64,000 bases of DNA from Hemileia vastatrix (taxonomy: Eukaryota > Basidiomycota > Pucciniomycetes > Pucciniales > Zaghouaniaceae), in the NCBI GenBank assembly GCA_030280995.1, contig JASXTE010000005.1, forward strand, positions 24,593,001-24,657,000, read 5' to 3'. The notes beneath the pieces are model-generated. The model had not been told where the DNA came from, did no database searches, and saw only the letters and a program-made list of their open reading frames with translations. Shown one piece after another: positions 47,803 to 56,111 of the stretch. The translations under genes and the position numbers were made by a program. Within the stretch, counting starts at the first letter, position 1; every line of letters starts with the position of its first letter.

Positions 47803-48479
47803 ATGTCTTCCAAAGAACTTGTTGCTCCATGTGAACTCTGCGCTCGATACCAGGTACCTTGTTTAATGTCCAACCCTAATCTTCCTGGCAGAACAGCTTG
47901 CGACTTATGCCGTGTGAAAAAAGTCAAATGCAACTGGCAAATAGTTCCTTCTAAAACAAACATATATTTAGGACCAGCAGCTCTCCCTGATCCCTCAACT
48001 TCTAAAAAGCGATCCAAAATTCCTGTCTTCTTAAAACGAATAAGATCAAAAACAGCTTCAAAAGTTCAATCTTCATCAACGGATCCCGGCCTAATTTTGC
48101 CTTCACAAGATCCTAATCCTATAACGCCAGTACCCCCAACTAACTTTGCTGAGACTATGTTTCCTGGCTCTAAATGTAAGACCCTATTTATCTTACTAAA
48201 AAAACTTTTAATAAAAATTGACTAAACCTATGACTCAATAACATATTTGAACTTCTAGCTGTCGAAATAACCAACACTGATGATGTTGGTAGAGTGAAGA
48301 CGGACTATATCAATCATTACCCAAATTTTCATTGCTATCTTTTTCTTGACTTTACTAATGAGTTGAAACGAAAAATGCTGGCCTATTTTCAAGAAACTCC
48401 AGCTAATAACCATGAAGACCTCATGAAAAGAAGAATTTTAATGCAAAGCTTTGATAATGATGTAGAACAATTTCAATGA
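47803..48479 (+). CDS. Antisense gene 1 of element D, Zn2Cys6-like protein
   Basis: Two exons, 47803-48175 and 48259-48479, joined across an 83-bp GT-AG intron in phase 1, give about 197 residues with no stop. Residues 11-46 hold C-x2-C-x6-C-x12-C-x2-C-x6-C (CELC ... CDLCRVKKVKC), the spacing of fungal binuclear zinc clusters with the basic run in the second half. A Ser/Pro/Lys linker follows. The C-terminal ~45 residues (KRKMLAYFQETPANN, MKRRILMQSF) look helical and align with C gene 1 and with both gene 2 copies. It lies antisense to the retrotransposon. Likely a nucleic-acid-binding regulator or silencing antagonist, but this is inference. Confidence 0.75.
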
Positions 48480-49080
48480 AATTATCTTTTCTAACAGTAT
48501 AACTTGATAAAATTTTGTTTTTGCTTGGTCTTCTTAAACTTTCAACATAAATGATGTTTTCTTTCTTCTCTGGCTTGATATAACATAAAATAAAATAATA
48601 TAAATCTTGTGATGATTCCACTACTGAGAGCAAGGTTTGAATCCCTTCAGACTCCCATATACCAGTCTTCCTTCTTGTCACAGCATTGAGAGAGTGGATC
48701 TTCCTATGAGCCAAATACTCCTGATTCCAACCTCATAGGGCCCCCCACTGAGCCGAATTCTATGATTCCAATCTAGCCATAAGGTCCTCCAAGCTTCACA
48801 CCAAAAAAAATGGCCTAACTATGAGGCACTAAAAAAAATCATTCCCTAAAATCCAACTACCATCCTAACTTCTGATTCCTTCATCACAATTTTCAAACTT
48901 TGCTATACAGCAAACCCATAAAATACTTTTGCCAGGCTTCCAATAATAATATTAACTTTAGACCATGTTAAAGCGCCACAAATTTCACCTAAATAACCAT
49001 TATGCTTTCCTTAGCATCATCACCACCTAAAATTTTAACCTCCTAAAGCTATCAGCACCCAATTCCAGAAATAATTGAAT
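48480..49080 (+). other. Region between antisense gene 1 and the hairpin array
   Basis: No open frame of substance. It probably includes the 3' untranslated region of antisense gene 1. ATTCCAACCTCATAGGGCC and a similar GATTCCAATCTAGCCATAAGG occur at 48724 and 48764, a weak duplicated block. Confidence 0.4.
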
Positions 49081-49082
49081 AA

Positions 49083-49550
49083 CCAGTTTAGAGTCTTAGT
49101 GGACAGTGATAAATTAAAAGATTGAATTGAGTTATCCAAACAAGATTGACATTCCAATTTAAAGTCTTGGTAGACCAAACATATAATCAATTGCCAGTTT
49201 ATGGTCTTGGTGGACCAAAGATCGTTTAAGTGCATAAATATCTTGATATATTCCTAAGTAAGGCCTAGGCTTGACCAAAGATTGAATAAATTTGATAATC
49301 CAGTTTAATGTCATAGTGGACCAAAAATTTGATCGACAAGTAATCCAGTATAAGGCCATAGTGGTCCAATGAATGTTGAATTATCCTGCAGATATTAATT
49401 TTCCAGTTTAAAGTCATAGTGGACTAAACAATGAATGAACTACCAGTTTAAAGTCATGGTGGACCAAACATTTAATCGATAAGAAATCCAGTTTAAGGTC
49501 ATGGTGGACCCAACACTTGTTAATAGTCCAGTTTAAGGTCTTGGTGGACC
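49083..49550 (+). repeat. CAGTTTA-hairpin repeat array of element D
   Basis: Nine copies of CAGTTTA-N-(stem)-N6-(stem), at about 49083, 49155, 49195, 49301, 49349, 49404, 49444, 49489 and 49529. The stems are AGTC/GACT in some (49404) and GGTC/GACC in others (49195, 49489, 49529). A few have one mismatched pair. The array ends about 95 bp upstream of the ATG of antisense gene 2, the same position as the array in element C. Confidence 0.85.
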
Positions 49551-49644
49551 TAACAACTTCTCTATCCTTGAACCCAGATTTTGCCACCAGCTTTCTTCAT
49601 CCTAGTTTCAAGTTTTCTTCTTCAAAAAAATATCTCCTAACAAG

Positions 49645-50658
49645 ATGAAACCTTCTGACTTCATTGCTTCAGCTGATCAATCTTGCAAATACTGTGCCTT
49701 CACCCATAGGGAATGTATCTTCTCTTTTAACTGGCAAAAGCACACTTATAACAGGGCCTGTTTATCCTGCTATGAGAAGAAAAGAAAATGTTCTGGCTTG
49801 AACTGTGGTTCTTTCCCCATCACTGCTACTAGCTTCGCCGCCTTCTGCAAACCTCTTCCTTCTTCTTCACCTTCTACTCCACCCCCTATTCCATCAACCT
49901 CTAAAGATCCCATCCCTTTTTCTCCATCAGCCTATTTAAATCTTTCTCCATCACCTAATCCTCTGGGTCCTTCTCTCCAATCTAGACTTGCTGCTACTCC
50001 CCCAAGAACTCTTGCTGCTCCCAGGGCCATGCTTCAACCTTCTAACAATTCTTCTCCTTCTTCCAACATCTTGAAGCACAAAAGTTCCTATAATAGCCAG
50101 CAGTCTTCATCTTCTCTTGTATCATCCAAAAGGCCCAGAACATCTACTTCAAACACCAAATCCAACACCTGTCCTCCTCATCTATCAAAAATAAAAAATC
50201 CTTTTCTAAACATAAAAAATCCCACTCCATTACCAAGTAAGCCATTTATCTATGATCATGATAGTGTTGACACAGGTTAGTTGTCTCTTTTTATTTTCTT
50301 AATCTTCAGGTTTTAATTTGCTGATATTTTAATTTGATAAACGTCCACCGGTTCTCCAATTTCATATTCTGCTTATGAACTACCAGAACCTAATCCAAGC
50401 TTCCCTAGAGTTCCAATTCACCTAGTGTCTGAAAAGCTTTTTGCTAATTTTAATAACCTTATCGCTTATTTCCAACGATACCCGCCCTCTGATAGGTCAG
50501 AATCTTGGATGAGAGAGCAACTGTTAAGAGACCTTTTCAAAATAGCCAACTGGCTTCAACACTATCGTGACCGTGAAATAAGATTCAAATCCCAGGAAAT
50601 CGATCAAGGTCCTTCTAAATTTTCTAATTTCGATTCTTCAAAAGATAACAACCCTTGA
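49645..50658 (+). CDS. Antisense gene 2 of element D, Zn2Cys6-like protein
   Basis: Exon 1 is 49645-50275 and exon 2 50387-50658, with a 111-bp GT-AG intron in phase 1; the product is about 300 residues without a stop. Residues 13-49 hold C-x2-C-x6-C-x14-C-x2-C-x6-C (CKYC ... CLSCYEKKRKC). A long Ser/Pro/Asn-rich disordered linker follows, then a C-terminal helical segment (NNLIAYFQRYPPSD, MREQLLRDLFKIANWL) similar to that of gene 1. The acceptor was chosen because it keeps the frame and avoids an in-frame TAA at 50338. Antisense to the retrotransposon; the element C counterpart is at 17103-18655. Confidence 0.75.
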
Positions 50659-50689
50659 TGGTGTTCTTCCTGGTATGTAGCTTTCTTGA

Positions 50690-50996
50690 ATAATGTTTGA
50701 AAAATAAAATATAAACATCTAAACTACCTAAAACTAAAATACCTTTTATTATTATTATTATTATTATTATTTTTTTTTTTTATTTTTATTTTTTTTTATT
50801 TTTTTATTTTTATTTTTATTTATTTTTATAATTTTTTTTTTAAAAAAAAATAGTTTTGAAATAAAAGTTAAAATTTAATTTTTAAAGAAAGATAAACGAA
50901 TGTGAAAAGAAAAAAAAATAAAAAAATAAAAAAAGTAATAAAAAAAAGTAATAAAAAATTTTTTTTTTAAAATAAAATTTTAAAAAATGCCCCCCC
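50690..50996. repeat. A/T simple sequence
   Basis: ATT and TTTTTA microsatellite runs followed by A-rich runs. No gene. It precedes the structured modules and matches the A/T-rich spacer at 18660-18830 in element C. Confidence 0.7.
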
Positions 50997-51880
50997 GGCC
51001 ATTTGATGAGCCGTACCCTCGACATCATACCCACATCCAAGTGCAACTTGATGTGGTTACACAATTTTGAGAAATTGAAAAGTAAAGAAAATAAATGAAA
51101 GTTTTTAGAAGATAATTTTTATAATGATGATCACTGGGTGGGCTCCCTCCAATTTATAAAAATGATTTGAGACCACCAGTGAGCATCACCTTTACAATAA
51201 TTCATAATATATATTAAAGAAAAGAAATCACAATCTAACATATAAAAAATCAAAAACAAAATAAAATAAAAGAATCTTGAATCCGGCGTTGAGAGCGGTG
51301 TCTCTTGATTTGTTCCAGTTTATAGTCTTAGTGGACTTCCTAAAATTAAAAGACAAAGCCAGGATTCAACTAGAAACAGGGAAAATTTTGGAAACGAACA
51401 TTATGGGGTAATTGTGTATAGAGCAGCCAGCCCATCAATTACCCCCACACTTTCCAATATTAAATTAAGAAGGTTCCCCTGTGAACACTTCTTCCAATAA
51501 ATTTTAAAAATTTTCCAACACTATCTTCACCCATATTTTAAGAATTTTAAGTTTTCGAAAATTTCAAAGAAGGTCTTCTTGCATTTCGTTAAGTTTCATC
51601 ACAGTTTCGTTGTCCATATACAGTGTAACGATAGTAAAGTATTTTGATAAAAAAAGAAGATAGTTTATCCTCGTTGCGGAGGTATTCATAAAATTTTGTT
51701 GATATCATAGTTTATCCTCATTTCGGAGGTATAAATTTAATAAAAGTCATTAAAACTGTAGTTTATCCTCATTTCGGAGTTCGTCCATATAATTTCATAA
51801 ATGTCATAGTTTATCCTCATTGCGGAGGAATCCATAAAGTTTCATTGATATCATAGTTTATCCTCATTGCGGAGGAAGAC
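50997..51880 (+). promoter_or_regulatory. Structured 3' module region of element D
   Basis: M1 has GGCCATTTGATGAGCC, then CCACATCCAAGT pairing with ACTTGATGTGG (51031-51056). M2 pairs TCACTGGGTGG with CCACCAGTGA (51131-51182). A CAGTTTA hairpin lies at 51316. M3 pairs GGGGTAATTG with CAATTACCCC (51405-51445) and is followed by an AAGAAGG/CTTCTT hairpin. Five TAGTTTATCCTC-N-GGAGG hairpins are spaced 46-51 bp apart (51661, 51708, 51759, 51807, 51854); the last covers the C-terminal codons of pol. The order of blocks is the same in element C. Confidence 0.65.
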
Positions 51881-54800
51881 TTCAGCACTCCTGGTGCCTC
51901 TAGGATAGAACCGTTTCACTTGATCGGCCGCTACCCTCTTCTTCAATACTACTCCATCCAACTCTTCTAGCACATATGAACCGCCGGAAACTTGCTCCTT
52001 GATTTTATACGGTCCATTCCACCTATCTTCAAACATCTTTCCCCACTGACTTTCCAAACTCCTATTATACACCAGGACCATATCTCCTGGGTTCAAAGGT
52101 TTCCTTAATCGATGTGCCAACCGCTCATCCCAATATCTAACTGATTGATTTTGGATCTTCATCATCTGTGAATATGCCTTTTCTAAATATTCTTCTTTCT
52201 TTTCTAGCTGCATCATTCTTGCACACAATAATTCTTCAGTAGTTTTGACCGTGTCCCAGTCAACTCCAAGATATGATTCAGCTTCTAAATCAACCGGTAA
52301 AACTGCTTTCTGTCCAAAAACAAGTTCATAAGGTGAAAATCCGGTCGTCCTTTTGGCAGTGATTTGATCAGCAAATAAAACTAAAGGTAAATAGTGCCTC
52401 CACTTTTCGGCACTTGTCCCACACATTTTAACTAAAGCATCCTTAATAACTTGATGCCCTCTTTCAACCATGCCTTCAGCTTCAGGATAATATGGGGTTG
52501 CTACCCTAACCTTTGATCCAACTTTCAATACGGCCTCTTTAAACTCTGTCCCAAATTCAGGACCTCCATCTACCGTTACCAACTTCATCACCCCATACCT
52601 ATATACCCAATTATTCAAAAAAAATTCTGCCACATTTTTGGCAGTTAAATTAATAAGAGGCGCTGCCTCTACCCAACCAGATAAATCATCTCTGGCCACA
52701 ATTAAATATTTATACCGTCCCTCTTTTATATGAACGGCATCTAAACTAACTCTCCCAAAGAGTGTATATTCACCGGTCGCGCATCCAGGTTCTTTTGGCC
52801 TTAAATAACTTCGTCTTTGACATTCTTCGCATGACTGAACCCACTGTTTAACAGCCATCTTCATGCCAGGCCACCAAAATCGATCAGAAATTCTTCTAAA
52901 TGTTTCTCCAACGCCTCTATGCCCAAGATCTTCATGCAGTGATTTCAAAACTAATTCTTGCCCCTTCTGTTGAGTTATAACTACTTGAGGATTTGGATAC
53001 CTCCTCCTCATTAAACGTCGACCAGACAGGTAAAACGTAGATGACTTCCTCTTGATAGCCACCCATTCATCATCTTCACACTCTTCTGGCTTCTCTAAAG
53101 TCAACAAATATTTGACTAACAAAAAATAAAAACCAGTCTGACCCCAGACTTCATCTTGAAAATCGATTAATATAACATCAATAGGGACTTCTCTATCACC
53201 AATATCACCTGCACAAGAATGAGCCAATAATCGTTGACCCCTAAATAAATCTTTAATCGAACTATGTCGACGTTTTTCTTCTGAACCTTTGGATCCTTCG
53301 AAAACCGTATTTGAAAATACCTCTTTCTCTTTATCCACCCTTTTATTTAAATTCTCTAATTCTCCAACATATACACCATTCCTTAATTTACTACTATCCC
53401 ACACTACCAATCCATCTTCCTCTACATACACCACATCTTCTTCTACCTCCTCTCTGCCGAATTTATCTACACCTTTTCCAACACCTTTATTAACATAAAA
53501 ACTATTTTCCAGTTTATCCTCTTGGTGGAGGTCATCATCATCATAATCTAAACACAATAGTCCTGCCATTTTAACCTCATGGGGGAGGTATGGAAAGTCT
53601 TCAGCTCCTTTAGTGCTGGCTTTGATAATAGGTATATCTTCATCGAACTCTTCTGAGTCTGAATCTTCTTCAGTGGGTGGTCTCCTTGATAAACCATCTG
53701 GCATAGTAAAAGTTTTGCCAGGCTTATGAACTAAATCAAACGAAAAATGTTGAATAAAAGCTACCCATCTCGTCATGGGTGCGTTCGGTAAACTTGGGGA
53801 ATTAATCATCTGGATTAACGATTTCGCATCCACTTGCAACTCAAAATGTTGCCCCCACAAAATATGCTGAAGTTTATTCAGTATTTTTGCCACACCACAT
53901 AATTCCAATTTTGGTTGAGAATATCTTGATTCGACCTCAGTAAATACTACAGATTCATACCTAACTGGCCTGATGTAACCAGCTTTATCCATCTGAGACA
54001 AAACCGCCCCAGCTGCAACCTGACTTGAATCAACTGCTAAATAAATTCTACCAGAATCTTTTCCATAATCCAACTTGTGCAGGACTAAATCCTTCCCCAC
54101 AACCTCCTTCAACTTCACAAACGCCTTCTCACACTCTTCATCCCACTCCCAGTCTGCATCCTTTCTCGTTAACCGTCTCAATGGAGCTGCCAATGAAGAA
54201 AAGTCCTTGATAAACATTCTAACATATACGCAAACGCCTAAAAACCCTCTAACTTCGGTCCTATTCTTGGGTCTTGGCCAGGAGTGAATTTTGTTAACTT
54301 TCTTCTTGGACATAATCCTACCCTCTCTACATACCACATGGCCTAATATTTCTAAGGCTGGAACACAACATGAAAATTTTGAACCTGAAATAGTTAAACC
54401 AGCCTCTTCAATTCAAAACAAGATTCTTTCTAAAGTAATTGCAAACTCCCAAATGAATTTGCGTATCTCGGGATTCTCTTCCAACACCTGGTTATCATAT
54501 TCGGTTGTTGGTCCCTTAATTCCTCCATCATCTATAAAGATTCCAGCATATTGTGGAATTTCATCTTGAAGGATCCAAGCCATCTGAGCTTGATAAACTG
54601 CAACCGAATTTGTTGCTCCTTGAGGTAATCTTGTTAACTGTAAACGTCCTAGTGGTGTATCGAATGTAGTGAGAGGCCTTGAGTCCGGATGTAACTCTCT
54701 CTCATCATATCCACCCATAATATCTCCCAAACCATAACACACTCTCCCTGCAAATGCTTCAACAAACTCCTCAGCACTAGGCGGTATCCCAGCATCCTTT

Positions 54801-55699
54801 ATTGTAACCCTATTTAATTCCCTAAGATCATGAACAACTCTAAGCTTGCCATTAAGTTTCTTGATACAAAATACAGGACTAGAATAACTTGATGTTGATT
54901 GCTCATACAGTCCAGTGCGTATCTGTTCTCTGACAACTTCAATATAGGCTTCTTTTAATGCAGCCGGAATAGGAATCGGTTTCTGCTGCCACGGTTCATG
55001 ACATACCACAGGAATCTTGTAAGGCTCCCCATAGGAATGCTTCAACACACCCCTCTCCTCTTCTACAAAAGCAATGGCCTTCTCTCGCTTGACCATCACA
55101 TCCAACAACAACTTCTTCTCTTCACCAGACAACCAACCATCAGGTCCAAAATTAACAACACCCAGTCTCTCAAAAGTGATTCTTGACGTCTCAGAAAATT
55201 CAGGCGGATTCTTTACCAAGGGACTTTCATAAGGATCTCTTGATAACCTTGGTCTTCTCAAGGGTGGATTTAATTCAGCAGGTAGCGGTTCATTAATAGG
55301 TCAAACTTTATTTGCTACTTTCTTATATTTGGCTGCGTCCACATCTAAATAAACTTGAGGTAAAACATTTTCTTTTGTATCGCCATTAAAACGTTCATCA
55401 AATGAATCTTCTTGATTGCCAGAATCGGAATAAGAAAAATTAGAAAAATATTTTATTTCATTTTTAAATTTTACCCTTTTCTCCTTTCCCTTGTCTAATT
55501 TATAAACAGATTTTCCAACACCTTTGCTTCCCTTTTCAAACAGTAAATCACCCGTAAAGAAAGTTGGCAGTTTAACCTCTTGCTGGAGAACCGGAATTGA
55601 ATTTTCACAAAAATTATTTTTTTGTGTTTTAAATATACTGAGATTTTTTATTGGATTTTGATAAGATTTTCGCAGTTTACCCTCTTGCTGGAGGTCCAA
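51851..55699 (-). pseudogene. Pol of element D (one frame, two TGA codons)
   Basis: A single minus-strand frame runs from 55699 to the TGA at 51851-51853 and is interrupted only by TGA at 55301-55303 and at about 54413-54415. Element C has Arg at both places (KIRPVNEP and LFRIEEP), so both are CGA-to-TGA changes. RT shows LRVVHDLRELNRV and FIDDGG (about 54530-54545); RNase H shows AVDSSQ, LELCGVAK and VDAKSL. Integrase has the zinc finger HEDLGHRG ... CEECQ (about 52935-52830), core Asp in LDAVH, Asp in VDGGPEF, Glu in EGMVERGHQ, and a C-terminal NGPYKIKEQ module. All catalytic residues are present. Ends RNEDKL. Confidence 0.9.
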
Positions 55700-55845
55700 A
55701 ATAGAAGGAGATAATTGCAGTTTAACCTCTTGCTGGAGGTCCGGAAATGAATTTTCACAAAAATTATTTTTTTGTTTTAATTATACTGAGATTTTTAATC
55801 AGATTTTGATAAGATTTTCGCAGTTTACCCTCTTGCTGGAGGTCA
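55567..55845 (-). repeat. ~150-bp tandem duplication in the pol linker of D
   Basis: 55569-55695 and 55718-55843 are near copies, each bounded by CCTC/GAGG hairpins and encoding LQQEGKLRKSYQN...KNLSI. The upstream copy on the minus strand lacks two bases in the A-run after KT, which turns its frame into a stop. The downstream copy reads through. The duplication and this deletion explain why the -1 frame does not run into the main pol frame. Confidence 0.8.
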
Positions 55846-56111
55846 TAAAACATACCCTTCCAATTTTTATCCAACCTAATTTGGCCCATTTTGCCTTTTT
55901 CACCATTTTTAAATTTAATAGAAAAACAGGGTAAATCCAATAAACATATAGAAAAGTCCATAACATATTTGCACTCCAAAGTAATATTAACAGAAAATAA
56001 TTGAGAATCCACTTGAATTATCTCCAAGTGAGCTGACCTATTGCAATCCGGGATCTCATTATGAGGAGAGATTACAACATTAGAGCGATCAGCCCCTGCT
56101 ACCCCAAAAAA
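55764..56111 (-). pseudogene. Pol N-terminal linker of element D in the -1 frame
   Basis: It starts at the frameshift heptamer at the end of Gag-protease and continues open through EIPDCNRSAHLEIIQVD, conserved in element C, to a stop at 55764. It lies in the -1 frame relative to Gag-protease. An ATG at 56120 is in this frame, but the conserved upstream heptamer makes frameshifting a more likely entry. Confidence 0.65.
56099..56111 (-). promoter_or_regulatory. Putative -1 frameshift site of element D
   Basis: On the minus strand Gag-protease ends CAT TTT TTG GGG TAG. T TTT TTG is an X XXY YYZ heptamer in phase, two codons before the stop, as in element C (T TTT TTA). A G-run and GCAGGGGCTG follow, which might form the downstream stimulator. 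Confidence 0.68.

Noticed and set aside
53289..54287. Plus-strand Ser/Pro/His-rich ORFs antisense to D's pol
   Set aside because: Mirror frames of a well-supported pol frame. They lack the Cys clusters and intron structure that support the genuine antisense genes at 47803 and 49645.
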